Shown in pieces: positions 14,814-23,391 of a stretch of DNA of 64,000 nucleotides. Positions within the stretch are counted from its first letter, which is position 1, and each line of letters opens with the position of its first letter. The position numbers and the translations under genes were made by a program. Source of the stretch: Micromonospora sp. HNM0581 (GTDB lineage: Bacteria > Actinomycetota > Actinomycetes > Mycobacteriales > Micromonosporaceae); contig NZ_JAASAD010000017.1 of NCBI RefSeq assembly GCF_012726175.1, positions 1 to 64,000 on the forward strand. The letters are read 5' to 3'. The notes under the pieces are model-generated. The model was given only the letters and a program-made list of their open reading frames with translations. It ran no database searches and was not told the origin of the DNA.

Positions 14814-15659
14814 TCACCGCACGGGTGTGACGAGTACGTCGCCGCCGAGCCGACCCTGCTCCGGCATCCGGGTCACCTGGCCGGAGTCGAGCAACGCGGT
14901 GATCGCCCGGACCGCGTCCACCGCCCGGTACGCGGTGGCAGTGACGGCGAACCGGCGCAGCTCGGTGACCGTGCGGGGGCTGTGCCGGGTCAGCTCGTCG
15001 AGCAGGGCACGACACAGCGGTGCCGGATCCACCCGGGGGGCCGGCGACAGTGGCTCGCCGTACGGGTCACGCAACCGTGACCCGTACGTCCACAGGGCTT
15101 CCTTCAGCTCCTCCAGGCTGCGGTCGGATGCGGTGCCGAAACCGAGCCGCCCGTCGACGTCGACCAGCTCGACCTCGGTGGCGAGCGCGAACCCGGCGTC
15201 GATGAGCGCCGCCCGCAGGGCGGTCACCGCCCCGGCCACCACCAGCGCCTCGGCGGCCCGGCCGGCTGCGGCGGCGGTCAGCGCCACCGGGTCGTCCGTC
15301 TCCAGGTAGGACAGCACCGGCGCTCCTGCGGCACCCGCCGCTCGTAGGGCCACGGGCAGCAGGCTGGGTGGGCCGGGCATCAGGTGTACGGCGACCTCGG
15401 CCGGCAGTGCCGCCTCAGCGGCACCGAGGCGGGCCGGCAGTTTCTCGGTCCCCTCGGCGAGCACGAGGACGGTGATACGGCTGCCGCGCAGCCGCGCGGC
15501 GTGCTCGCCGGCCAGGCGTACGGTCTGCTCGGCCAGGTCCGGGGCGCTGCCGTCGTACCCGAGGGCGACGGTAGCCCGACGGGCGCGTCGCAGGGCGGTG
15601 GGCAGCCACTGGTCCAGGTGTCGGAGGAACGGCGCGTGCCCTACGGTTTCGATCGGCAT
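14814..15659 (-). CDS. Hypothetical protein with C-terminal winged-helix-like domain
   Basis: 281 aa. I do not recognise the family. The N-terminal 150 residues alternate alpha/beta with hydrophobic strands (ATVALGYDGSAPDLAEQTVR, ITVLVLAEG, PVLSYLETDDP, EALVVAGAV), Rossmann-like, with no nucleotide motif I can name. The last 80 residues (LLDELTRHSPRTVTELRRFA, then ITALLDSGQVTRM) look like a winged helix. The gene stands alone on the minus strand, divergent from the TPR gene. Confidence 0.55.
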   Translation of the reverse strand: MPIETVGHAPFLRHLDQWLPTALRRARRATVALGYDGSAPDLAEQTVRLAGEHAARLRGSRITVLVLAEGTEKLPARLGAAEAALPAEVAVHLMPGPPSLLPVALRAAGAAGAPVLSYLETDDPVALTAAAAGRAAEALVVAGAVTALRAALIDAGFALATEVELVDVDGRLGFGTASDRSLEELKEALWTYGSRLRDPYGEPLSPAPRVDPAPLCRALLDELTRHSPRTVTELRRFAVTATAYRAVDAVRAITALLDSGQVTRMPEQGRLGGDVLVTPVR

Positions 15660-15757
15660 GGTGTCGTTCTACCGCAACCGCCACGTTGACCGGATACTGA
15701 CCGAACCACTCCGGCGCGGGTCTTGTACTAATCGTCGCTGAATGAGCACGATGGGGC

Positions 15758-17425
15758 GTGCCCTCCGGCTTCGGTGAACTGACTGATCAGGCGCACGACC
15801 TGGTCTCCGCCGGCGATCTCGCCGGCGCTCAACGGCTGCTCGCCGACGCGCTGACCGGCGCCGACCCGCGACCGGCCAACGCCACGTCCGAGTTGGCCGA
15901 GGCGGCCAGCCTGCACGCGCGGGTGCTCGTCGCGCTCGGTGAGCCGCATTCCGCGCGCGGCTGGGCGGCGTACGCGTACGCCGCCGGCAACCGCCTGTAC
16001 GGCCGCTCCGATCCCCGTACGGTGGCCGCCGCAGCCACCCTGGCGGCGGTGCTGCACCGGGTGGGCAGTTGGTCGCGGGCGGCCCGGCTGTACCAGGAAG
16101 TGATCATCGAGTTGACCGCGTCGGACGGGCCGGAGTCGCTGCGGGTACTTGCCGCCCACGCCGATCTGGCCACCGTGGAGTATGCCCGGGGTCAGTGCCA
16201 GGTCGCCCGCGACCGGCTCCAGGACGCCTGGGAGTTGCACCGCGAGGTCTACGGCGACGGTCACCCGAGCGGGATCAAGATGTTGGCCCGGCTCGGCTCG
16301 ATGCAGCGTGACTGCGGCCAGTTCGCCGAGGCACAGGACAACCTGGCCCTGGCCCGCGAGTTGGCCCGCGAGCACCTCCCAGCGGACGACCCGCTGGCCG
16401 CCCAGGTGGCGACGCTGGCCCGGGCGGCAGCCAACCCGGATCACGTGTGCGCCGACAACCCACCGGTGAGCGTCGAGGAACCGGTGGTGCCGTCCGCTCG
16501 TATCCCGACGGCCGACGACACCCCGGCCCCGCCGTCCGACACCTGGCCTCCCACCTGGGCGGTGACCGCAGCGGACCCGTCACCGGACGACGACGGTCAA
16601 CCATGGCGGTCGGCACACGACACCGGCCGGGAACAGCATCCGGCGGAGGGCTACCACCCGAGCCACGGGTACCCGCCGGCTGATCACGCGACGACCGGTG
16701 CCGCCTCGGCGGTACCCACGCCACGGCAGCCCGTCGACGGTCCGGCCGGGCCGCCCGAGGACTGGTGGGCTGGCCCGGCGGTGGAGCATCCCGCTCCGGA
16801 CCCCCATCCGGAGGTGCCGTCGCCGCCCGGTGGCGCCGTGCCACCGAACGTGGTCGGGCTGACCGGCACACCGCAGGGTCCCGGGGTGTACCGGCTGCGC
16901 CGGGTCGAGCCGGAGCACCCCGGTCCGCCGTCGCGGCTGCTGCCGGTGCCGGTGCCGCGCACCGCCGTACCGGCTTCGACTGGCGGGCAGAACCGCATGG
17001 TGCTGATCGTCGTGGCCGGAGTGGTCGTGGTGCTGCTCGGTGCCGCGGCGGTCGTCGCCGGGGTGTCCCGGGTCGGCGGCGGTGATCCGGCTCCACCGGC
17101 GGCCAGCGGCGCGGCACCCCCGGCGGCCACGGCGACGGCCGGTGGCGCTGCTCCCGGTGCCCCACCGAGCGGGGTGTCGCTGCGCGACAACCGGGACAAT
17201 GTGACGTTGCGGTGGACGTACCCGGTCGGGGCGGAAGGGCCGGTGATCGTCTCGGGCGGCCGGGACGGCCAGCCGCAGAGCCCGTTCGCGGATCTGCCCG
17301 CCGGCAGCGACAGTTTCGTCGTCTACGGCCTCAACCGCAGTCTCGACTACTGCTTCACGGTGGCCGTCGCCTGGTCCACCGACACCGTCGCCCGTTCCGA
17401 CGAGGTCTGCACAGAGCGCGGCTGA
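15758..17425 (+). CDS. TPR protein with one transmembrane helix and an extracytoplasmic domain
   Basis: 555 aa from GTG. Residues 1-215 are helical tetratricopeptide-type repeats (AHDLVSAGDLAGAQRLLADA; GSWSRAARLYQEV; ARGQCQVARDRLQDAWEL). Residues about 230-405 are a Pro/Asp-rich linker. A single membrane helix follows (MVLIVVAGVVVVLLGAAAVV). The outside part begins with a Pro/Ala stretch and ends in a fibronectin-III-like beta domain (NVTLRWTYPVGAEGP ... FVVYGLNRSLDYCFTVAV). Topology is inside TPR, outside FN3-like. This suggests a scaffold linking cytoplasmic partners to the wall. Function is unknown. Confidence 0.65.
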   Translation: MPSGFGELTDQAHDLVSAGDLAGAQRLLADALTGADPRPANATSELAEAASLHARVLVALGEPHSARGWAAYAYAAGNRLYGRSDPRTVAAAATLAAVLHRVGSWSRAARLYQEVIIELTASDGPESLRVLAAHADLATVEYARGQCQVARDRLQDAWELHREVYGDGHPSGIKMLARLGSMQRDCGQFAEAQDNLALARELAREHLPADDPLAAQVATLARAAANPDHVCADNPPVSVEEPVVPSARIPTADDTPAPPSDTWPPTWAVTAADPSPDDDGQPWRSAHDTGREQHPAEGYHPSHGYPPADHATTGAASAVPTPRQPVDGPAGPPEDWWAGPAVEHPAPDPHPEVPSPPGGAVPPNVVGLTGTPQGPGVYRLRRVEPEHPGPPSRLLPVPVPRTAVPASTGGQNRMVLIVVAGVVVVLLGAAAVVAGVSRVGGGDPAPPAASGAAPPAATATAGGAAPGAPPSGVSLRDNRDNVTLRWTYPVGAEGPVIVSGGRDGQPQSPFADLPAGSDSFVVYGLNRSLDYCFTVAVAWSTDTVARSDEVCTERG

Positions 17426-17465
17426 CCGTCGGAGCACGCTATCTTTGGCAGTTCAGGCACAAAAA

Positions 17466-17491
17466 AGAACGGCCCTCAGAGCCGTTCTGAG
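17466..17491. promoter_or_regulatory. Overlapping alternative hairpins in front of helD
   Basis: AGAACGGC (17466-17473) pairs with GCCGTTCT (17481-17488). Alternatively CTCAGA (17475-17480) pairs with TCTGAG (17486-17491). The two stems exclude each other. Six A residues precede the first stem, so read leftward it is a textbook intrinsic terminator ending in T6. Read rightward it is a leader structure 29-54 nt before the helD start. Confidence 0.55.
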
Positions 17492-17519
17492 CAGGAATTC
17501 TAGCCAATTGGGAGACGTA

Positions 17520-19811
17520 TTGTCAACGCACTCCGGCGGTTCGCCGTCCGACGACGAGATCGGCCGCGAGCAGGAGTACGTCTCGATGCTCTATCAGCGC
17601 CTCGACGACCTGCGGGATCAGGCGGCAGCACGGTTGACCGAGCAACTGCGGTCCACCGGTGGCACGTTGCAGGACCGCTCGCAGCGGGACAGTTCGGTAG
17701 GCATGTACGCCGACCAGGTCGAGCAGTTCTCGACGGTGGAGACCGGCCTCTGCTTCGGCCGGTTGGACACCGACGACGACAACCGGCACTACATCGGTCG
17801 TATCGGCATCTTCGACACCGAGGGTGACTACCAGCCGCTGCTGATGGACTGGCGTGCTCCGGCCGCCCGCGCCTTCTACCTCGCCACCGCCGCCAACCCA
17901 CAAGGCGTCCGGCGACGTCGGCACCTGCGTACCCGGCAACGCAAGGTGGTCGGCCTCAACGACGAGGTGCTCGACCTGGCCACCGCCTCCCCCACCGCCC
18001 ACGAGGAGCTGACCGGTGAGGCGTCGCTGCTCGCCGCGCTGAACGCCGGCCGGACCGGGCGGATGCGCGACATCGTGGAGACCATCCAGGCCGAGCAGGA
18101 CCGGATCATCCGGGCCGACCTGCCGGGGGTGCTCGTCGTGCAGGGCGGGCCGGGCACCGGCAAGACGGCGGTGGCACTGCACCGGGCCGCGTACCTGCTC
18201 TACACCCACCGGCGGGAGCTGTCGACGCGTGGTGTGCTGCTCGTCGGCCCGAACGTGACGTTCCTGCGCTACATCTCGCAGGTGCTGCCGGCGCTCGCCG
18301 AAACCGGCGTGCTGCTACGCACCCAGGGCGACCTCTTCCCCGGCGTCAGTGCCCACCGGGCCGAGCCCGCCACCACCGCCGCCCTGAAGGGACGACTGAC
18401 GATGGTGGAGGTGCTGGTCAACGCCGTGCGTGACCGGCAACGGGTGCCCGACGAGCCGGTGGAGATCGAGCTGCCGCAGCGGGAGGTCCTCGTCCTCGAC
18501 CCGGCCACCGTGCGCGCGGCCCGGGAACGGGCCCGGCACAGCGGTCGACCGCACAATCTGGCCCGGTCGGTCTTCGACATCGAGGTCGTCCACGCTCTCG
18601 CCGACCAGGTCGCCGAACGCATAGGTGCCGACCCGCTCGGCGGCGAGAACCTGCTCGAAGAAGCCGACCGCGCCGAGATTCGCCGCGAGTTGCGCGAGGA
18701 GCCGGAGGTGCGGGCGGCCCTGGACGAGTTGTGGCCGGTACTCACACCACAACGCCTGCTCGCCGACCTGTACGCCGCACCCGAGCGCATCAACGCTGCC
18801 GCGCCCATGCTCGGTGCCGCGGAGCGGGCCGCGCTGCACCGAGAGCCGGGCGGTTGGACGCCCGCGGACGTGCCGCTGCTCGACGAGGCGGCGGAGTTGC
18901 TGGGTGAGGACGAGCGGGCCGCCGCCGCCCGGCGGAACCGGCTGCGGGCCCTGGAACGCGAGTACGCCGAGGGTGTGCTGGAGATCGCCAGAGGTTCGCG
19001 CTCGATCGACGTGGAGGACGAAGCCGAGGGCGGTGAAATCCTCGGCGTGACCGACCTGCTCGACGCCGACCGGTTGCTGGAACGGCAGGAGGAGGCCGAT
19101 CGGCTCACCACCGCACAGCGCGCGGCAGCCGACCGCAACTGGGCGTTCGGCCACGTGATCGTCGATGAGGCGCAGGAGCTGACACCACTTGCCTGGCGAC
19201 TGCTGATGCGCCGCTGCCCCAGCCGGTCGATGACGATCGTGGGTGACGTGGCGCAGACCGGTGCGCTGGCCGGCACACCGTCGTGGGCGGAGGCGCTGGC
19301 GCCGTACGTGGCGGACCGGTGGCGGCTGACCGAGCTGACCGTCAGCTACCGCACCCCCGCGGAGATCATGGAGGTCGCTGCGCGGGTACTGGCTGAGATC
19401 GACCCGACGCTACGCCCGCCCCGCGCCGTACGTTCGAGTGGTGTCGCGCCGCAGCAGTACGCGGTGCCGGCGGATTCGCTCGCGGTCGAGCTGGTTGCCC
19501 TCGTCACCGCCGAAACAACCGGGCTGGCCGACGGGCGGCTCGGCGTGATCGTCCCGGCCGGCCGGCTCGACGACCTCGGTGCCGCCGTGACGGTCGCGTT
19601 GCCCGAGGCGGCCGTCGGTGAGCAACCGGAGTTGGGCAGCCGGGTGGTGGTGTTGACCGTCGCCGAGGCCAAGGGACTCGAATTCGACTCGGTCGTCGTG
19701 GTCGACCCCGACCGCATCATCGCCGAGTCCCCCCGGGGCCGCAGCGACCTCTACGTGGCGCTCACCCGCGCGACCCAACGCCTGACCACCCTCACCCCCA
19801 CCCATCCCTGA
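17520..19811 (+). CDS. helD: HelD-type RNA polymerase recycling motor
   Basis: 763 aa from TTG 17520, preceded by GGGAG; an in-frame upstream extension runs through the hairpin and is unlikely. UvrD-like ATPase: Walker A GGPGTGKTAVALHRAAYLLY near residue 213, Walker B HVIVDEAQELTPLAWRLL, VGDVAQTGA, and C-terminal VALTRATQRLTTL. The N-terminal coiled-coil arm (EQEYVSMLYQRLDDLRDQAA) reaches into RNA polymerase in known structures. The long insertion and arm fit the actinobacterial class of HelD, which removes stalled polymerase and nucleic acids and in some species gives rifamycin tolerance. Confidence 0.88.
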   Translation: MSTHSGGSPSDDEIGREQEYVSMLYQRLDDLRDQAAARLTEQLRSTGGTLQDRSQRDSSVGMYADQVEQFSTVETGLCFGRLDTDDDNRHYIGRIGIFDTEGDYQPLLMDWRAPAARAFYLATAANPQGVRRRRHLRTRQRKVVGLNDEVLDLATASPTAHEELTGEASLLAALNAGRTGRMRDIVETIQAEQDRIIRADLPGVLVVQGGPGTGKTAVALHRAAYLLYTHRRELSTRGVLLVGPNVTFLRYISQVLPALAETGVLLRTQGDLFPGVSAHRAEPATTAALKGRLTMVEVLVNAVRDRQRVPDEPVEIELPQREVLVLDPATVRAARERARHSGRPHNLARSVFDIEVVHALADQVAERIGADPLGGENLLEEADRAEIRRELREEPEVRAALDELWPVLTPQRLLADLYAAPERINAAAPMLGAAERAALHREPGGWTPADVPLLDEAAELLGEDERAAAARRNRLRALEREYAEGVLEIARGSRSIDVEDEAEGGEILGVTDLLDADRLLERQEEADRLTTAQRAAADRNWAFGHVIVDEAQELTPLAWRLLMRRCPSRSMTIVGDVAQTGALAGTPSWAEALAPYVADRWRLTELTVSYRTPAEIMEVAARVLAEIDPTLRPPRAVRSSGVAPQQYAVPADSLAVELVALVTAETTGLADGRLGVIVPAGRLDDLGAAVTVALPEAAVGEQPELGSRVVVLTVAEAKGLEFDSVVVVDPDRIIAESPRGRSDLYVALTRATQRLTTLTPTHP

Positions 19812-19821
19812 TCGCGTCGAG

Positions 19822-19869
19822 CATGGGGTTGGCGGCAGCCACGCAGCTCAGTGCGCGGCCAACCCCATG
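19822..19869. terminator. Bidirectional terminator between helD and the convergent gene
   Basis: CATGGGGTTGGC (19822-19833) pairs with GCCAACCCCATG (19858-19869). It is placed between converging gene ends. Confidence 0.7.
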
Positions 19870-19870
19870 A

Positions 19871-20131
19871 TCAACCTACGTCGGGACGGTGTGCGGCCGG
19901 GCCACCGGTCGTGGTGACGGCACCCTGACCACGCGTCGGTCCGCCGTCGCGCAGCACGGTCGGGTCGATCGGTACGTCAGCCGGGTCGTCCGGGTCGTCG
20001 CGCTGCAACTGGCTCTCCACGTCGGTGGGGGGCACGGTCACCTCGTCGAGGGCGCCCTCGCCGTACCGGCCGCCGGCCATCCGCTCCTCGGCTCGGCGGG
20101 CGGCCTCCTGCCGCATCTCGTCCTCACGCAC
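19871..20131 (-). CDS. Small hydrophilic hypothetical protein
   Basis: 86 aa from GTG (VREDEMRQEAARRAEERMAG). A charged N-terminal helix is followed by an acidic, Pro/Asp-rich low-complexity tail (DDPDDPADVPIDP). There is no membrane segment and no known domain. Codon use fits a real gene, and a terminator follows its stop. Function is unknown. Confidence 0.5.
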   Translation of the reverse strand: MREDEMRQEAARRAEERMAGGRYGEGALDEVTVPPTDVESQLQRDDPDDPADVPIDPTVLRDGGPTRGQGAVTTTGGPAAHRPDVG

Positions 20132-20440
20132 GATCCATCACCTCGCAGAAAGTCGGTGTCGGTGCGTGCCCGGTGACCGGCACGGCAAACCCGCACCGCC
20201 GGTTCACCCGATGCCGGCCTGTCGCCGGTACCGGCTGCCGGCAGCGAGCGCCCGCAGGTCCGTCGACGACACCCTCCGTCCCGCGACAGGTGGATGGATC
20301 CGGCCGGGCGGACGTTACTGACCCCGGCGTACGGGGTAGACGCGGGGTGCCCCCGCCAAGTGCGCGAACCGTGCCGTGGCCGACACGCGGTAGCGGGGCG
20401 AGGGTCGCAGGTTACGACTCATCAATCCTGAGGAGGACAG
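20132..20440. other. Intergenic region between divergent genes
   Basis: About 309 bp. No gene or clear promoter is seen; a Shine-Dalgarno GAGGAG lies at its right end for the next gene. Confidence 0.4.
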
Positions 20441-20818
20441 ATGAGCACGCAGGCTGCATCTACCAGGCCGATGAACCGTCCGGCGCAGGACGTGCAGAAC
20501 CGGGCGGCCATGCAGGAGGCACCCACCCGTCAGATGCCGATGATGCACAACGGGCACCGGGAACCGATGCCGGCACCGGGTACGGAGACCAAGCAGGCGT
20601 TCCTGACCACCGAGTTCTGGATCTACGCCGCTGCCGTCACCACAGTGGTCATCGCCGCCTTCTGGCGTGGCACCAGCGCATACGGGCTGAACCTGAACAA
20701 CCCCGGCCAGGCGTGGTTCTTCATCACGCTGCTGACCCTCGGTTACCTGGGTAGCCGCGGTCTGGCCAAGGCCGGCAGCGCGAAACGTTCCGGTGAGGAA
20801 CGTAAGCGGGGCCGGTGA
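20441..20818 (+). CDS. Small two-helix membrane protein
   Basis: 125 aa, ATG with TGAGGAGG upstream. A Met/Pro/Gln-rich N-terminal 60 residues (MQEAPTRQMPMMHNGHREPM) is followed by two membrane helices (TEFWIYAAAVTTVVIAAFW; AWFFITLLTLGYLGSRGLA) joined by a short loop, and a basic end (KRSGEERKRGR). It resembles uncharacterised actinobacterial membrane proteins. No function is assigned. Confidence 0.6.
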   Translation: MSTQAASTRPMNRPAQDVQNRAAMQEAPTRQMPMMHNGHREPMPAPGTETKQAFLTTEFWIYAAAVTTVVIAAFWRGTSAYGLNLNNPGQAWFFITLLTLGYLGSRGLAKAGSAKRSGEERKRGR

Positions 20819-20856
20819 CCCCACCCGCGCGCGGTCGTGACCGGCCCGCGTACACC

Positions 20857-20890
20857 CGGTGGCCCTTCGGGAGTTCCCGAAGGGCCACCG
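20857..20890. terminator. Strong bidirectional terminator
   Basis: A 15-bp stem (20857-20871 with 20876-20890; CGGTGGCCCTTCGGG) closes an AGTT loop between converging genes. Confidence 0.8.
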
Positions 20891-20943
20891 TCCCGTTGTG
20901 CCGCCGGCGCACCAGAACCCGGTCGACGTCCGGCGGAGCCGGC

Positions 20944-21960
20944 TCAGAACTCCTCGAAGCCACCGAAGTCACCGCCGAAGTCACCGGCGACGTCGGCCAC
21001 CTCCTCCTCGGCACCGTCGAAGGCGTTGCCGAGCATGTGGCCGGCGAGCATGCCACCGGCGGCACCCAGCGCCGCGCCAGCCACCACCCGACCCATGCCG
21101 ACACCGCCACGCTGGTGCGGATGGCCGAACTTCTGCCCGCCGCCGTAGCCGTGCGGGCCGTAGCCGTGCGGGCCGAACCCCTGAGCGCGCAGCGCACCGA
21201 AGCGACCGATCGTCTCCTGCAACCAGCCGTCGACCACCTGCACCCAGTCGGAGCGTTCCGCGTCGGTGTGTGCGACCCGGTAGCGGCCGAAGACGTCGTG
21301 GCCGGGAGTCAGGAAGCCGCCGCGTTTGTCGCACTCCAACACCACGTCGACGCCGTGCGGGTTGGCGACGAAGGTCAGTTCGAGTTCGTTGATGGTCTGC
21401 GCGTACTGCGGCGCGGCGAAAAACTCGATCTCCTGGTAGAACGGCAGGGTCTGCTGCACACCATGGATCAGACCACGCTCCAGGTCGGCCTTCTTGAACC
21501 GGAAACCGAGCTGCAGGAACGCCTCGAGGATGCGTTCCTGCACCGGTAGGGGGTGCACGTTGATCTCGTCGAGGTCGCCCTTGTCGACCGCGCGGGCGAT
21601 CGCCAACTCGGTACGCAACCCGAGCGCCATGCCGTGCAGGCGCTGACCGTACACGGCGGTGATCGGCGTCTCCCAGGGCAGCGGAAGTTGGAACGGGATG
21701 GACAGCGCCTGCTTCGCCGCCAGTTGGAACGGCCCGCTCACCACCTGACGGTGGAACTCCATCACACCGGCGGCCTCACCGACCTCGACGCGACTGACCA
21801 GACCGATGGCGATCTGTTCGATGTCCGCCGAGGCGTCCCCGCCCAGGAGGTTGACCTGACCGTCGAGGGCCAGTCCGGGCCGGGTGTTCGGATTGGACAG
21901 GACGGTGTCCACACTGGGACCGCCCACGCCCAACGCGCTCAACATCTTCTTGAAGACCAT
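20944..21960 (-). CDS. spo0M: Spo0M-like sporulation-control protein
   Basis: 338 aa. The first 250 residues follow the Spo0M/arrestin-like fold family: MVFKKMLSALGVGGPSVDTV, LDGQVNLLGGDASADIEQI, WETPITAVYGQRL, NELELTFVANPHGVDVVLEC and GRYRVAHTDAERSDWVQVV. The C-terminus adds a Gly/His-rich segment (HGYGPHGYGGGQKF), a GAALGAAGGMLAGHML glycine-zipper-like helix and an acidic tail with FGGDFGGFEEF. In Bacillus, Spo0M affects sporulation and cytokinesis. In actinomycetes it is conserved but poorly studied. The tail could attach to membranes. Confidence 0.85.
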   Translation of the reverse strand: MVFKKMLSALGVGGPSVDTVLSNPNTRPGLALDGQVNLLGGDASADIEQIAIGLVSRVEVGEAAGVMEFHRQVVSGPFQLAAKQALSIPFQLPLPWETPITAVYGQRLHGMALGLRTELAIARAVDKGDLDEINVHPLPVQERILEAFLQLGFRFKKADLERGLIHGVQQTLPFYQEIEFFAAPQYAQTINELELTFVANPHGVDVVLECDKRGGFLTPGHDVFGRYRVAHTDAERSDWVQVVDGWLQETIGRFGALRAQGFGPHGYGPHGYGGGQKFGHPHQRGGVGMGRVVAGAALGAAGGMLAGHMLGNAFDGAEEEVADVAGDFGGDFGGFEEF

Positions 21961-22291
21961 TGGTACTCCTGCGGAGTCTGGTGCCCGTACTCCGGCGAGG
22001 GAGCGGACGCTGACCAGCGCACCCTACCGACCGGGTCTGAGAGGTCGCTGAAAACTGGCCGGTCAGAGTGTCACGTGTCGCATCCGGTGGCCGGGCCCGC
22101 ACGAGGACCCGGCCACCTGCGTGGCGTGACGGTCAGCCTCGACGCCGCCGCTGTTGCCGCTCCACGACCAGCCCAGCCAGCCCATGCCGTTGGCCTGCGC
22201 GTCCTGGCGCGTCGTCAAGCGACCCCGCAGGGTTGACCGGTCCCGCGCGGGGTACCCGGAATCGATCCACCCGGGCGGGAAGGAGACGTCA
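21961..22291. other. Intergenic region between divergent spo0M and LLM genes
   Basis: 331 bp with no credible gene. It must hold promoters for both directions. AAGGAG lies before the LLM gene start. Confidence 0.4.
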
Positions 22292-23254
22292 ATGGTCAGC
22301 ATCGGCTACACCCTGCTCTGCGAACAGGCAGGTCCGAAGGATCTCGTCGACCATGCCGTACGTGCCGAGGCAGCCGGCTTCGACCACCTCGTCATGTCCG
22401 ACCACTACTACCCCTGGCTGAAGTCGCAGGGCCACTCACCGTACGCCTGGTCGGTGCTGGGCGCGGTCGCGCACGCCACCTCCCGGACGGCGCTCATGTC
22501 GTTCGTGACCTGCCCGATCCGCCGTTACCATCCGGCCGTGGTGGCACAGAAGGCGTCGACGCTCGGGGTGCTCTCCGACGGCCGGTTCACCCTCGGCCTC
22601 GGCGCCGGAGAGAACCTCAACGAACACGTCGTGGGCGGCTGGCCACACGTCCAGCAGCGGCACGAGATGTTCGAAGAGGCACTGCAGATCATCCGCCCCC
22701 TGCTCAACGGCGAGACGTTGACGTTCTCCGGAAATCACTTCGACGTGCCCGACGCCTACGTCTGGGACCGGCCCGACGTGCCGGTGCCGATGGCGGTGGC
22801 CGCCTCCGGCCGGCAGTCGACCGCCCTCGCCGCCGAGTACGCCGACGGCATTATCGCCACCGAGCCGGAGGCACACCTGATCGAGATGTACGAACAGGCC
22901 GGCGGCTCCGCACGCCCACGGTACGGGCAGGTGGCGGTCTGCTACGGGCCGGACGAGGCCGAATGCCGCAAGATCGCCCACGACCAGTTCCGCTGGTTCG
23001 GTATGGGCTGGAAGGTGAACACCGACCTACCCGACCCCGACTCCTTCGAGGCGGCCACCCGCAACGTACGGGAGGAGGACGTGGCAGCCGGACTCTCCTG
23101 CGGCCCCGACGTGGACCAGCACGTGGCGGCGGTCAAGGAGTTCACCGACGCCGGCTTCACCCACGTGGCCCTGGTCCAGATCGGCGGCGACAGCCAACCG
23201 ATGTTTCTGGACTGGGCGCAGGAACAGCTGCTGCCCCGGCTGCGCGAACTCTGA
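22292..23254 (+). CDS. LLM-class F420-dependent oxidoreductase (TIGR03557-type)
   Basis: 320 aa, ATG with AAGGAG upstream. Luciferase-like TIM barrel: MSDHYYPWLKSQGHSPYAWS, TCPIRRYHPAVVAQKASTLG, GRFTLGLGAGENLNEHVVGG, and VPVPMAVAASGRQSTALAAE. The SDHYYPW...QGHSPYAW signature is shared with F420-dependent glucose-6-phosphate dehydrogenase and its relatives. Cofactor is therefore most likely F420 rather than FMN; the substrate cannot be told. It is followed 17 bp later by a tiny membrane-protein gene, possibly in the same transcript. Confidence 0.8.
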   Translation: MVSIGYTLLCEQAGPKDLVDHAVRAEAAGFDHLVMSDHYYPWLKSQGHSPYAWSVLGAVAHATSRTALMSFVTCPIRRYHPAVVAQKASTLGVLSDGRFTLGLGAGENLNEHVVGGWPHVQQRHEMFEEALQIIRPLLNGETLTFSGNHFDVPDAYVWDRPDVPVPMAVAASGRQSTALAAEYADGIIATEPEAHLIEMYEQAGGSARPRYGQVAVCYGPDEAECRKIAHDQFRWFGMGWKVNTDLPDPDSFEAATRNVREEDVAAGLSCGPDVDQHVAAVKEFTDAGFTHVALVQIGGDSQPMFLDWAQEQLLPRLREL

Positions 23255-23271
23255 ACAGTCAGGAGTCGACG

Positions 23272-23391
23272 ATGCGCATCGGCAACACCGAGATCCGACC
23301 GGCGGGCGGCGGCATCGGCTGCCTCCTGATGATCCTCTTCTCCGTCGTCGCCTCGATCGTCCTGACCATCCTGCTCAACCTGCTGATCTGA
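23272..23391 (+). CDS. 39-aa membrane protein
   Basis: ATG at 23272 with CAGGAG seven bases upstream. A short polar start (MRIGNTEIRPAGGG) leads into one hydrophobic helix (IGCLLMILFSVVASIVLTIL, then LNLLI) that ends at the stop. It lies just after the LLM gene and overlaps the convergent EEP gene end by 17 bp. Single-helix proteins with this MRIGNTEIRPAGGG-like start are seen in actinomycetes. The function is unknown. Confidence 0.6.
   Translation: MRIGNTEIRPAGGGIGCLLMILFSVVASIVLTILLNLLI

Noticed and set aside
14398..15015. 205-aa minus-strand frame covering the DUF4236 gene
   Set aside because: It is antisense to the well-supported DUF4236 gene and part of the next gene, without motif.
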